From: Nemertoderma westbladi
Lineage: Eukaryota > Xenacoelomorpha > Nemertodermatida > Nemertodermatidae
Assembly (NCBI GenBank): GCA_032718475.1
Contig: JAUCBJ010000405.1
Span: 1-33,987 of the forward strand
DNA: 33,987 nucleotides
Direction of reading: 5' to 3'
The notes beneath the pieces were generated by a model. It searched no databases. It was not told the origin of the DNA and worked only from the letters and a program-made list of their open reading frames with translations. Made by a program: the position numbers and the translations under genes. This document shows positions 19,646-30,453 of the stretch, in pieces. Every line of letters begins with the position of its first letter. Positions within the stretch are counted from its first letter, which is position 1.

Positions 19646-20420
19646 TCACCTATATAGCTCGTCGTTGTAGTCAAGTTGTCCACCATGATGTATGAGATGG
19701 CAAAGGTGCACTTGGTTTCTCCAAGCTTCACTTTCAGTGAGGAGGTCGATTGTATTTTCCTCGTCAAATAGTTGGGTAATATCGTCGTTATCTGAGGAGT
19801 ATGGTGTTCCCTCAGGTGTGATCTCTCCCTCACTGATTTCTTCTTCCCATTCACTCACCTGATGTATTTGTTCACTGGGTAATCTTTCCATGAGCGTTCT
19901 ACGGGAAGGTCCAGTGAAGTAACAACCTACTCTAGTTCTTCCCTAGTTCTCTAGTTCTTACGTTTGCAATGGTTGCGGTCGAGCAGGTCGTTTCTCTAAT
20001 GTCTCAAGCGCCTCATGCGCATTTTGGCCGATTAATATTTGCACCCCTGGGTAGTCGGTGTTGAATCTAGGGATATTATGTTGCTGGGTAAAATCATCCT
20101 CATCCCAGTTGTAAGGTTCTACTTGACTGGTAGCAAAGTTCTTTATCGCCACCATTTTTACTGACCTTATGCTATGTTCTCCTAGTTCATCCTGGGGGTG
20201 GACAACGCGCCTACATAGTAGTCTGTAGCTACTGTAGATTTCCAAACCTGCATAATTCCTGAAAGGTTCAACTTAGTTCGGAACTTGGGTTGTCCTGCAA
20301 AGATGTCTTCGGCTAGTTCTTTGTCGATGAATGTTCCTGTGCTGCCGGAGTCCAGGAGGGTGTTGACTATAAAACTCTTACCTAATCCGTGGACTCTTAG
20401 CTGAACTACGGGGAATTCCC
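19646..20420 (-). pseudogene. pol: BEL/Pao pol: aspartic protease and linker to RT
   Basis: The active-site segment VNTLLDSGSTGTFIDKEL has its catalytic Asp codon at 20350-20352; DSGS/T is the retroviral-type protease signature and fits the DUF1758 peptidase of BEL elements. A frameshift near 20240 moves the rest to another frame, where EPYNWDEDDFTQ and YPGVQILIGQNAHEALE follow; the hydrophobic ILIG stretch corresponds to the second conserved region of these proteases. Stops at 19958-19960 (TAA) and 19943-19945 (TAG) interrupt it. After these come GCYFTGPSRRTL and an acidic linker with a DITQLFDEENTIDLLTESEA segment. The role in the family is cleavage of the gag-pol polyprotein. Confidence 0.85.
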
Positions 20421-22692
20421 GGATTCCGACGTTGGAAGTTGGCGCTTTCCAAGATGGTTGTCGGTCAGGAATAACCGGGTGCGCTTCGTTATCGGTTTCA
20501 GTCTCATACGTAAGCGCTCGGTACACCGCGGTGTTTATCAGATAACAGGATTCATTTTCGTCGGAGAATTCGTCCGTGTAAAATCCTTCCATCTCAGAGC
20601 TGTGGTCAGTGTTGTTCACATCACTGAATTGGACATGTAGTTCGGACTCACTTACCTGACTTGGGCTGTTTCTTTCAAATTCGGTGCGCAGCAAGATATG
20701 ATGTTTCGCGCCGCACTTAGCACACCTCGCGTCGGAGTAACAGGTTCGACGTTGGTGTCCTTGTCTGAGACAATTATAACACAACCGCTTATCCCACATG
20801 ACTTCGCGTCTATCCTTTAAGGATTTCTTTAAGAATTCATCACACACACTTAAACGATGGGGCCCGTCGCACAATGCACATTTTGGTTTGATGTTACTTA
20901 CTTTACATTGGGTAGTGTTGTGCACACTCGTTCTTTCCTCGGGCTTTCTTCCATGAATTCTCTTAGGAGACGTAGGAGGAGTTTTTGTTACCTGTTCTCT
21001 CCTGTCACTGGTTCGAGACTTAAATTTACTTACGTCTTTAGGTGCTTTGTTGACATAGTAAGATCTTTTGGTGTCTTTCCCGCTGTTCTCCTCTTGAGAG
21101 GTTTGGCTTTCGCCATCGTCTGTATAACACACTGGTGTTACCTTTCTCCTAGAAATGGGTTTTTCACTCACCTTATTTTCTGGTGTCTTCTCTCGGGACT
21201 CCTTTAGGAGCTGTAATTTTACTTCTCCATCTAAGAATGACATGAGATCAGCCATGGTAGGGTCTCTTTGTTGTTGTTCCATCATATATAGAAGTCTTTT
21301 GTCCCAACGAGTACCTACTCCACCCTTTGGCAAGGTAGATGCTACAGCTCTAATAACCATAGAACTCTGATATTCATGAGACTTACCTAGCCAATCTAAT
21401 TGTCTACAGATCTCCTGGATCTCATCGGAAAATTCTAAAATCCCGCTGCTAAGAAACTTTCGGGGCGCTACCAATTTCGCATACAAATACCTAGCTATGT
21501 TAGTCCTATTACCATACCTGATGTTTAGTGTATCCCAAACTTGTCTTAATCCATCTGGATGTCCAATAAACTTTAACGCTATTAACTTGGGAGATCCTTC
21601 CAAGCACTAGATGAGGAATCTAAGTTTCTCTCCGTTAGATAGCACAGAGTTCTGTATGTTATCTTTATAATATTCATTAAAAGGTAACCATTTCATCTCA
21701 TCTCCGTTGAACTTGACGATCTCTCCCACCTTTACCGCTTGACGGGCTTCGGTTCTAGCCATTTGACGCGTAAAACTTTCTTGGGCCATCGTATTATTTA
21801 ATATCGAGTTATCGGTATATAAATTTCTCGGATTATGATCAGGTCTATATGGAATATCATTATCAACAGGTTTATAATTACCCTTAATAGGGTTTACTAT
21901 AGGAGTTTCTACTTCACTAGCAGTATAGATGCGTGTAGGCTCCACACCTTGCGCATGAAATACTTCAGACCTAACAGGTTGACACATTGTTACAGGGGGT
22001 GGTGGTATACCCCTTTGTATATTTACTAGTTTATCGCGTTCTAACGCGATACTCTGCTGCACTTCTTGCAGTTCTAACCTACCCTCTCTTAATGTTCCCT
22101 TTAACTGCTGCACAGTCCCTTCCATTTCTCAGAAGTGCTGGGAGGAACGTAATCGATTTTCCTCCAATTGTCCGAGCAGGAGATCCATTCCCCGCCATCG
22201 CTCATCCACCCCCTCTACCGCCGAAGCGGGAGCCGCCAACATAGTAGCGGGTAGACGAGGGACGACGGGCGACAAATCATTGATGTCTCGCTCGGCGTCC
22301 ATGACTGGGACAGATTCAGTGGCCATTCAACTGGGCACAGGTAGTTTAGTACTGTGCAAAGGGAATTTAGAGTTAGGTTCTGGAAGTACAGGGGTCTCTA
22401 TCACAGAGGGAGTGGCTTCGAGAACAGGCCTAATTATTTCAGGCTCATCTACTATAGTAGGGAGTCTTTCTACTCTAATAATTTGGTCTGTGGGTTCTGT
22501 ACTACCTAAGTCTACACTAACTAGTTGCCTTCTCACAGCTGGGGGCAAATTAGGCAATTTCTGACGGTGGGGCGTTCTTCTACGTCTGCTGGAACGAGAT
22601 CTATTTCCTCCACCTTCAGGATCTGTTGTATCACCTTCATCAGATGATGTAAATCCCTGTCTCTTGGGAGTAGATCGACTTAGCAGCTGCAT
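20421..22692 (-). pseudogene. gag: BEL/Pao gag core (DUF1759-like) with zinc knuckles
   Basis: One minus-strand frame runs through this segment, broken only by in-frame stops at 22327-22329 (TGA), 22129-22131 (TGA) and 21607-21609 (TAG). A proline- and charge-rich part (22130-22692) is followed by the core: GEIVKFNGDEMKWLPFNEYY, then EGSPKLIALKFIG, LNIRYGNRTNIARYLYAKL and MMEQQQRDPTMADLMSFLDG, which match the layout of DUF1759 gag proteins. Zinc-binding segments come next: CALCDGPHRLSVC (C-x2-C-x3-H-x4-C), CYNCLRQGHQRRTC (CCHC knuckle) and CAKCGAKHH. An acidic linker leads into the protease in the same frame. The protein would build the particle and bind RNA. Because only stops separate the pieces, the decay looks like point mutation. 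Confidence 0.85.
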
Positions 22693-23558
22693 CTGAGTAG
22701 CTGTTTATTCACGTAACCTTGCTTCACTTGAAGATTTTCCATCTCTAGTTGGGCTGTCTCTTCAGATGCCTTCCGTTCTGCTTCTACCACTGCCTCTGCC
22801 GCTTTTCTTTCAGCTTCTGCCGCTGCTACCTTTCTTTCAGCTTCTGCCTCTGCCGCTGCCATTGCCGCTGCCGCTTTTCTTTCCGCTTCTGCTGCTGCCG
22901 CTGCCGTTGCCACTTTTCTTTCAGCCTCTGCCGCTGCAGCTGCTGTTGCCGTTGCCGCTTTTCTTTCAGCCTCTGCCGCTGCCACTTTTCTTTCAGCCTC
23001 TGCCGCTGCCGCTGCAGCTGCCGCTGCCGCTTTTCTTTCAACTTCTGCTGCTGCCGCTGCTGCTGCCTTTCTGTCTTCTATCCGTTTTTTCTTTAATTGT
23101 TCTTCCTGTTCCCTAGCGATGAGGATGCTTTCATCAAATTTAGCCTGCTCTGCAGCTAACATTTCCGCATCTAATGCGTCTAACACAAATTTGGCTCCCT
23201 CACTATTAGGGTGAAGTCCAGCTAGCCGTCTCCTCAACTCTTTGTTACCTATAAATCGTTGATAGTCCGACAGATAGATGTCAATAGCGTCCTTCTTCTG
23301 AGGTTTCTCTGATGTAACATCGCTTTCCACCTGAGAAAAGGTAGCGTCTGTTGATTCTCCATGGGTTGAGCGCTCAGTTAGCTGAATTTTCCATTGGGTT
23401 GTTCCTTGGACTTTAAGACTCACCTGTTGGAACCAAGTCTTTACGGCGACTTGCAACGACGTGTCTTGGCTTCTCTTCGAGGCTTCCTCAAAGGCTGAAA
23501 GGATTAGTCTGATTCTTAGAATTCGTTCTCGAACTTGATAAAGCAGCTCTCCCTGCTC
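22680..23558 (-). pseudogene. gag: Gag N-terminal part with alanine-rich coiled coil
   Basis: This minus-strand frame continues from the N-terminal piece after a single TAA at 23559-23561, beginning EQGELLYQVRERI. It contains IDIYLSDYQRFIGNKELRRR and LDALDAEMLAAEQAKFDES, then from about 23080 to 22780 a long series of (A)n-EAERK(A/V) repeats, a highly charged alanine-rich helix that should form a coiled coil. It ends at 22680 after QVKQGYVNKQ, where a frameshift joins the next frame. Coiled coils in gag usually drive self-assembly. I do not know this long alanine repeat from typical BEL gags. The DNA is an imperfect minisatellite, and the reverse strand therefore shows a spurious Cys/Leu/Phe-rich frame. 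Confidence 0.75.
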
Positions 23559-24244
23559 TTAAGGTCCCTGGGGTTGTTGGAACAGTTGTTCCTCTAATCG
23601 CTCCAAAGAGCTGAAGAATCCCTGTACATATCCGGCTGCCGACCTCTTCCACACAGCTAGATCTCTAGTGTCCTTTACCACTCCCATCCTGTATAAGTCC
23701 TCCCAGGCAGCTTCCGATAAGTTAAACGGGAGTCCGGGTCCGGGGAAGTTCCATTGCGTCTCGACAATAGACTTCAGTTCCTCCTTCGTGTATCCCGCAT
23801 AACTGTCCTTGGTCGATTGCTTACTTCTCGCCCAATCGATTTGATGTTCCTCCACCGCAATCAATACTCTAGTGAGTACGGCTTCAGGAAGAATGAGAAG
23901 TGGATCCGAATAAACCACTTCTGCCATCTTTGCTCCGCGCTCGGGTGTCAACTCTACAGTATCTGAACTACTGGAGCTATCGGGCCCCTGAGAAATAAGT
24001 TCTCTGTTCTGGTGTTGCTGCTGTTTAACAGCTGCCTCTTGGTCCCACTTGACTTGAGCCCGAGTGCCTATGATAGACCTACGATGCTTTACTAGCCTAG
24101 GATCTGATACTACTACTGGAGGGATGACCCCCTTACAGTAGGAGGGGACTTGAACTTCGGTCTCAGATGTTCCGCACTCCTATCTGAATCACAGACTGTT
24201 GTTTCTAGGAGACTATCTGACAGAGTTTGCTTTGTGTCAGCCAT
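23559..24244 (-). pseudogene. gag: Gag N-terminus, frameshifted
   Basis: The likely start is the ATG at 24242-24244 (MADTKQTLSDSLLETT), the first methionine after the leader. A frameshift near 24175 moves the reading into the frame of ETEVQVPSYCKGVIPPVVV, RSIIGTRAQVKWDQEAAVK and TPERGAKMAEVVYSDPLLIL. The remainder includes TQWNFPGPGLPFNLSEAAWE and ends SSLERLEEQLFQQPQGP at the TAA at 23559-23561. No domain is recognised here. It is assigned to gag by position and by continuity with the coiled-coil segment. The choice of start is tentative. Confidence 0.65.
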
Positions 24245-24380
24245 GTTTGATTGTACAGTTGAATGCCTACTACTATAACGACAGTTAAAGCAAGTCTAGT
24301 AATTCAGTATCAACTGTAAGCCTAGTAATTAATTACCGATATCGTTACTCAATGTAACGCTATATATATAATATATTAGA

Positions 24381-24630
24381 ATACCGGTATACACTTATAG
24401 TATATATAAGTATTATTACAGACTAGGATTTGTCACAGAATACCGGTATATAATTTCAGCATAAATTTATATAAATATATATAATAGGCCTACCGTAAAT
24501 ACCGGTATACAGCATACACTTCTAGTATATATAAGTATGATTATAGACTAGGATTAATTACAGAATACCGGTATATAATTTCAGCTTAAATTTATAGAAA
24601 TAAATATAATAAGCCTATCGTAAATACCGG
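24381..24630. repeat. 125-bp tandem duplication with ATACCGGTAT palindromes
   Basis: Two copies of about 125 bp: ACACTTATAGTATATATAAG at 24391 corresponds to ACACTTCTAGTATATATAAG at 24516, and TACCGGTATATAATTTCAGC at 24441 to 24566. Each copy carries two TACCGGTA palindromes, and a fifth closes the block at about 24624. Confidence 0.85.
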
Positions 24631-25970
24631 TATGTCAATTATTTTATAATGACTGAATTTCTGAATTTTAGGGTTACTTTCCTTTACTTTATTACTGTTA
24701 TTAAGCAGTAGTCCAACTGATATTAAGACCTAATTGATGTATAACAGGCCTACTATTTTATAAATCGGTTTGAGTTGATTTATAATGTATATTATATATA
24801 CCCGTATAATGGGTTTTGTCAATGTTTGAAATAAATGTTATTATTTCTGGTAAGGAGTCACTACACAGAAGCTGAACGCTCTCAGTGGAGTGCTACTTGT
24901 TGGACACTAATACAAATTATTCTACTTTACTAAGTTACTTATTACTACAAATTACATACAATTACTGTGTAGGATTACAATTTCTAAATAAACACAAAAA
25001 ATTACACGTACAACTTTTAGGGTAATTTTACAGGAAATCTACAAACCAGCCAGCCTAACAAGGGGTTAGAATTTCTGGTTCTTACAAACAGACAGGAAAC
25101 TACGGTATTTGAAAATAATTAAGCAGTAGTAAATAAATTGCGTTGTCCAGATAAGAAAATATCACCATCTGACGACTTATAGCCTTTAGCTCTACAGCTC
25201 TATAAGTACTACGTTATGTACCCGGAGTGTCCTTACCTAGAAGTTAATTACCGCAGCCAACCAGAGCTAATGTGCCTATTAACCACTTTACAACACAAAT
25301 ATACTGCCTACACACTAATTACCTTCGGAAAGTACTGTACACTAAACCCTAAATTAGGTACAAGTACTTATACAACAAATAACCAGCAGTTAAATATACT
25401 TGTACAGCTAAAAGAACCACGGTATCTGCTGGAGTGACTAGAGCATAAAATCACCAGTCTTTACCTATGCTAAGCAGCCCTGATGTAGTACCGGGGTTAA
25501 TTTAACTATAACGGTATGTATAACAAGCACAATTACTGTAGGAATAAACTTGGGGAGTTATGTAGGTTGCAAATACTCGCATAGACTCTGAATAATAAAT
25601 ATTACGCTACCCGTGCAGACTACACAAACACAATACAGACTAAACGCTGGCAGACTACTATCAAGCCCAAATAAACTACAGTATATGCAGACTCCGAAAT
25701 GGTTGTTTAGTATGCGTTCTAACCGAGTAGTACGACGTATTCTTTCAGGGGGGATTTACCTTACAGCACTGGATGCCCCCACCTTCCTAACTAGTACTTT
25801 ATCGGACATACACTCTACACACACTGCAATCTCTTCAGACTTAACAACAGTCAGACAACAATCCAGCCTACAGATTATCTGTACAATTTGAGCGGGCTTA
25901 CACGCCTGCTGCTCAATATTACACTTACAAATAAATAAAACTGACAGAAATAAGTAAAATCCCAATAAAA

Positions 25971-25993
25971 AATCAGGGCGGCCGTCCCTGATT
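25971..25993. other. GC-looped hairpin in the leader
   Basis: AATCAGGG and CCCTGATT form an 8-bp perfect stem around CGGCCGT in otherwise AT-rich DNA. The loop itself contains the palindrome CGGCCG. It lies about 165 bp inside the 5' LTR, where packaging or dimerisation signals often sit; that role is only a guess. Confidence 0.45.
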
Positions 25994-26157
25994 AAATATC
26001 AAGACCTACCGGTATATAATTATCAAAATCGAATAATACTGTTGTACATGTAAGTACTGGTTCAGGTAGTCGGGCAGTTAGGCCTACAGCTTACCGTTCG
26101 ACCGGTACTTTCGACTTTATTGCCTACAGTGCAATAAAGAATCTAGAAATCTATTAT

Positions 26158-27352
26158 TGTTCGCACTTTCAGACCTTTAGCAGTTTAACCTGCCAATTTT
26201 AGGTGTCCTCTTGTTTATAAATCGACTTTAGCCTATAACAATTATTTAATGCACATGAAGTAACATTAGCCGAAGCCAGTCTATGCGCGATCATTCACCC
26301 ACAGTTAAGGGAGACTGGATTCGGGTGCTTTGAAGTTATTGCGTTGCAGACCTACTGTATTATTCGATTGATCGTTACTATATAATCTCTGACAATATTA
26401 TTCACTTTCGGGGAAATATTAACAGTTCCTTTAGGACGTGGCGCTTTAAGTATAAAAACAGAGTTATGACTTATACTAAACACAATGAGATGGCTACTGA
26501 TTTTCGTAAATAGCGCATTCTTTAGGAGATGCTTTATTATCTGTCACACTACTGCACACGACTTCACACTGATCTGCCGACCGTTACTGAATTTAACCAT
26601 ATATAAGGATGATAGCAACTGACACATGTAGGGATTATGAAATAGCATTTAATGCACACTAAAATCACTGTAATGTAAGTCGCAATTGCTACCGGTAACC
26701 AGTCCCTCTAACCTTTAGTAATCAAGAAGATTGGGGTTTTATGATTATTTATCGATATTCTCCAAATATAACAACATATCCATCAACATATAACCATTAA
26801 TAACAGACAGTAAACAGAAGTAAAATAATGCGGTGATAGTCAGCCAGTATCGGTAATACCGGTACCGCAGGTGCCAAGTGACCAGTTGTTATGGTTAGTT
26901 GCGCAGTGCAGTAGGGCCAGGTGTTAATCAGATAATAGATTTACGTTCTTATAATCAAAGCCGTCTAATGTTGGCCAAAGTCTGAAACTTCCAACACAGA
27001 AGTACAGAATAATTTCCAAGCAGTTGTTCTCGCTTAGAAAGGTAAACAAAAACTGTAATGCATTGTGCGGTTTTCCATAGGCCTCTGTGCCAGATAAAAT
27101 GAAAATCGCTCTGATTGGCCGAGCCTGAACAAAGAGAGGCTCCACGTGTACAGTAAACCAGCTGACAGATTTCGTCATCGGAGTTCCAGTCTTTTAGAGT
27201 ATTAGGCGTATTGCGGCAGAAAATGGCTTGTTATGTCTGCTAAAACACCTACAGGGTACATTGCGGAGAAAATGGCTTGTTATGTCCGCTAAAACAACTA
27301 AACAGTTCATTGCGGATAAAAATGACTGGTTATATCCGCAAAAGCTTTTACA
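26158..27352 (-). repeat. 5' LTR of the BEL/Pao-like element
   Basis: 1195 bp with the same ends as the partner LTR, TG at 26158 and CA at 27352. In the element's orientation this copy precedes the leader and gag, so it would supply the promoter. The small number of differences from the partner indicates a fairly recent insertion, or later gene conversion between the LTRs. Confidence 0.95.
27111..27148 (-). promoter_or_regulatory. CCAAT box and E-box in the LTR U3 region
   Basis: On the minus strand a CACGTG palindrome (27143-27148) is followed by GGCCAATCAG, with the CCAATCAG box at 27111-27118. Both sites are conserved in the 3' LTR (13807-13812 and 13775-13782). CCAATCAG is a classical NF-Y-type box and CACGTG a bHLH-type E-box. 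They lie early in the LTR in the element's direction, where U3 enhancers are expected. Function is inferred from position and motif only. Confidence 0.4.
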
Positions 27353-27357
27353 CGAGA
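27353..27357. repeat. Target-site duplication CGAGA, right copy
   Basis: CGAGA directly follows the other LTR and is followed by TGAGAAAC, which continues the satellite unit that the left flank leaves off. Confidence 0.9.
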
Positions 27358-29785
27358 TGAGAAACTAAAGTATAGCGGTGGCGAGATGAGAAACAAAAGT
27401 ATAGCGGTAGCGAGATGAGAACAAAAGTGTAGCGGTGGCGAGATGAGAAACAAAAGTATAGCGGTGGCGAGATGAGAAACAAAAGTATAGCGGTCGGTGC
27501 GGTGGCGAGATGAGGAACAAAAGTATAGCGGTGTCGAGATGAGAAGCAAAAGTATAGCGGTGGCGAGATAAGAAACAAAAGTATAGCGGTGGCGAGATGA
27601 GAAACAAAAGTATAGCGGTGGCGAGATGAGAAACAAAAGTATAGCGGTGGCGAGATGAGAAACAAAAGTATAGCGGTGGCGAGATGAGAAACAAAAGTAT
27701 AGCGATGGCGAGATGAGAAACAAAAGTATAGCGGTGGCGAGATGAGAAACAAAAGTATAGCGATGGCGAGATGAGAAACAAAAGTATAGCGATGGCGAGA
27801 TGAGAAACAAAAGTATAGCGGTGGCGAGATGAGAAACTAAAGTATAGCGGTGGCGAGATGAGAAAAAAAAGTATTGCGGTGGCGAGATGAGAAACAAAAG
27901 TATAGCGGTGGCGAGATGAGAAACAAAAGTATAGCGGTGGCGAGATGAGAAACAAAAGTATAGCGGTGGCGAGATGAGAAACAAAAGTATTGCGGTGGCG
28001 AGATGAGAAACAAAAGTATAGCGGTGGCGAGATGAGAAACAAAAGTATAGCGGTGGCGAGATGAGAAACAAAAGTATAGCGGTGGCGTGATGAGAAACAA
28101 AAGTATTGCGGTGGCAAGATGAGAAACAAAAGTATAGCGGTGGCGAGATGAGAAACAAAAGTATTGCGGTGGCGAGATGAGAAACAAAAGTATAGCGGTG
28201 GCGAGATGAGAAACAAAAGTATAGCGGTGGCGAGATGAGAAACAAAAGTATAGCGGTGGCGAGATGAGAAACAAAAGTATTGCGGTGGCGAGATGAGAAA
28301 CAAAAGTATAGCGGTGGCGAGATGAGAAACAAAAGTATAGCGGTGGCGAGATGAGAAACAAAAGTAAAGCGGTGGTGAGATGAGAAACAAAAGTATAGCG
28401 GTGGCGCGATGAGAAACAAAAGTATAGCGATGGCGAGATGAGAAACAAAAGTATAGCGGTGGCGAGATGAGAAACAAAAGTATAGCGGTGGCGAGATGAG
28501 AAACAAAAGTATAGCGGTGGCGAGATGAGAAACAAAAGTATAGCGGTGGCGAGATGAGAAACAAAAGTATAGCGGTGGCGAGATGAGAAACAAAAGTATA
28601 GCGGTGGCGAGATGAGAAACAAAAGTATAGCGGTGGCGAGATGAGAAACAAAAGTATAGCGGTGGTGAGATGAGAAACAAAAGTATAGCGGTGGTGAGAT
28701 GAGAAACAAAGGTATAGCGGTGGCGAGATGAGAACAAAAGTATAGCGGTGGCGAGATGAGAAACAAAAGTATAGCGGTGGCGAGATGAGAAACAAAAGTA
28801 AAGCGGTGGTGAGATGAGAAACAAAAGTATAGCGGTGGCGCGATGAGAAACAAAAGTATAGCGGTGGCGAGATGAGAAACAAAAGTATAGCGGTGGCGAG
28901 ATGAGAAACAAAAGTATAGCGGTGGCGAGATGAGAAACAAAAGTATATCGGTGGCAAGATGAGAAACAAAAGTATAGCGGTGGCGAGATGAGAAACAAAA
29001 GTATAGCGGTGGCGAGATGAAAAACAAAAGTATATCGGTGGCAAGATGAGAAACAAAAGTATAGCGGTGGCGAGATGAGAAACAGAAGTATAGCGGTGGC
29101 GAGATGAGAAACAAAAGTATAGCGGTGGCGAGATGAGAAACAAAAGTAAAGCGGTGGTGAGATGAGAAACAAAAGTATAGCGGTGGCGCGATGAGAAACA
29201 AAAGTATAGCGATGGCGAGATGAGAAACAAAAGTATAGCGGTGGCGAGATGAGAAACAAAAGTATAGCGGTGGCGAGATGAGAAACAAAAGTATAGCGGT
29301 GGCGAGATGAGAAACAAAAGTATAGCGGTGGCGAGATGAGAAACAAAAGTATAGCGGTGGCGAGATGAGAAACAAAAGTATAGCGGTGGCGAGATGAGAA
29401 ACAAAAGTATAGCGGTGGCGAGATGAGAAACAAAAGTATAGCGGTGGCGAGATGAGAAACAAAAGTATAGCGGTGGCGAGATGAGAAACAAAAGTATAGC
29501 GGTGGCGAGATGAGAAACAAAAGTATAGCGGTGGCGAGATGAGAAACAAAAGTATAGCGGTGGCGAGATGAGAAACAAAAGTAAAGCGGTGGTGAGATGA
29601 GAAACAAAAGTATAGCGGTGGCGCGATGAGAAACAAAAGTATAGCGATGGCGAGATGAGAAACAAAAGTATAGCGGTGGCGAGATGAGAAACAAAAGTAT
29701 AGCGGTGGCGAGATGAGAAACAAAAGTATAGCGGTGGCGAGATGAGAAACAAAAGTACAGCGGTGGCGAGATGAGAAACAAAAGT
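27353..29785. repeat. 29-bp minisatellite array, segment III
   Basis: About 84 units of the same 29-bp repeat, resuming in phase after the LTR element. It has its own variant order: GTAAAGCGGTGGTGAG followed by GGTGGCGCGATG recurs at 28364, 28798, 29146 and 29581. Two of these intervals (434 and 435 bp) are 15 units, the first with one base missing; the middle interval is 348 bp or 12 units. This is a higher-order repeat unlike the 87-bp trimer of segments I and II. The array ends at AAAAGTA near 29785, after which unique AT-rich DNA begins. Confidence 0.97.
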
Positions 29786-30453
29786 AAGTCAAATTTTTGT
29801 GAAACTTTATAATTAGTCGCATAACACACGTTATTACAGATAATATATAAACAAACCGGCGATTAAATGGTAAATAAAGAATAATGCAAATATATAAATA
29901 TAAATATATATTGAGAGTAAAATGTTACATTTACCTGTCAAAAGCACAAAATCTATACAAACATGATACCTAAGTTTATCAAATAACATAAATTCAAAAT
30001 AAATTAATTTACCAATATTTCTTTTCTGCATAGATAACAAACAATCAACATCATAAAACTTGGGAAAGATGCAAAATTAATTAATTAATTAACACGAGCT
30101 GGTCGGAATATATCACCGTATAACCAACATAAACAATCTAATAAACAAAGCAGGCAATAAGAAAATGGTAAGAAAATATAAATCTCATAAATTCACCTGA
30201 TTCCAAGAATTTGTATACAAATAACATAAATAAAAAATAAACTAATCTGGATCAATAATTACATTTCCGTGCTTAAATCCAAATATACAATACAAAATCA
30301 TCAATATTTATAATTTAGTACGCTAAACTGTTGTAGTGGCCACTAGAGAATAAAAAAATAACTGTTATAACTTTAGCTCGACAAATTGAGAATAAATTAC
30401 TAATTAGTGCACTGATTGGCAGTTAGGTTTAAAAAATGAAAGTAAAGTACAAT
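29786..30453. other. AT-rich DNA, nothing recognised
   Basis: No open frame with protein character, no tandem repeat beyond short TA and ATTA runs, and no element terminus was recognised here. Confidence 0.5.

Larger units (their letters stand above)
24245..26157. other. Leader between 5' LTR and gag
   Basis: 1.9 kb, AT-rich, without convincing genes; the short plus-strand frames at 25216-25437 and 25613-25891 run against the element and look incidental. It contains a 125-bp tandem duplication (24381-24630), several ACCGGT palindromes and a hairpin at 25971-25993. No clear tRNA-complementary primer site starting with TGG lies directly beside the 5' LTR. A leader this long is unusual for BEL/Pao elements as I know them. 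Confidence 0.6.
12812..27352 (-). mobile_element. BEL/Pao-like LTR retrotransposon, integrase not found
   Basis: A complete LTR-to-LTR insertion of 14.5 kb on the minus strand. The LTRs are 26158-27352 (5') and 12812-14016 (3'), each TGT...ACA on the plus strand. The 5-bp target duplication CGAGA lies at 12807-12811 and 27353-27357, and joining the flanks across it restores a normal 29-bp satellite unit. Order in transcription direction: leader, gag (24244 down to about 20421), protease, reverse transcriptase, RNase H (ending 17353), AT-rich DNA (15645-17352), unknown decayed coding region (14095-15644), 3' LTR. The DUF1759-like gag core, the protease type and the Pao-type RT/RNase H place it in BEL/Pao. 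No integrase motif was found. At least eight stops and about five frameshifts make it non-autonomous. No convincing primer-binding site starts within the first bases after the 5' LTR. Confidence 0.93.

Noticed and set aside
18440-20245. Programmed ribosomal frameshifts between protease, RT and RNase H
   Set aside because: No slippery heptamer was recognised, shifts occur at several non-standard places inside domains, and nearby stops indicate ordinary decay.
22749-23116. Plus-strand Cys/Phe/Ser- and Leu/Pro-rich frames
   Set aside because: Antisense shadows of the alanine-rich gag coiled-coil repeat.
27307-29829. Open frames of 661-840 codons on the minus strand
   Set aside because: Same 29-bp satellite artefact; three frames are open at once over the same DNA.
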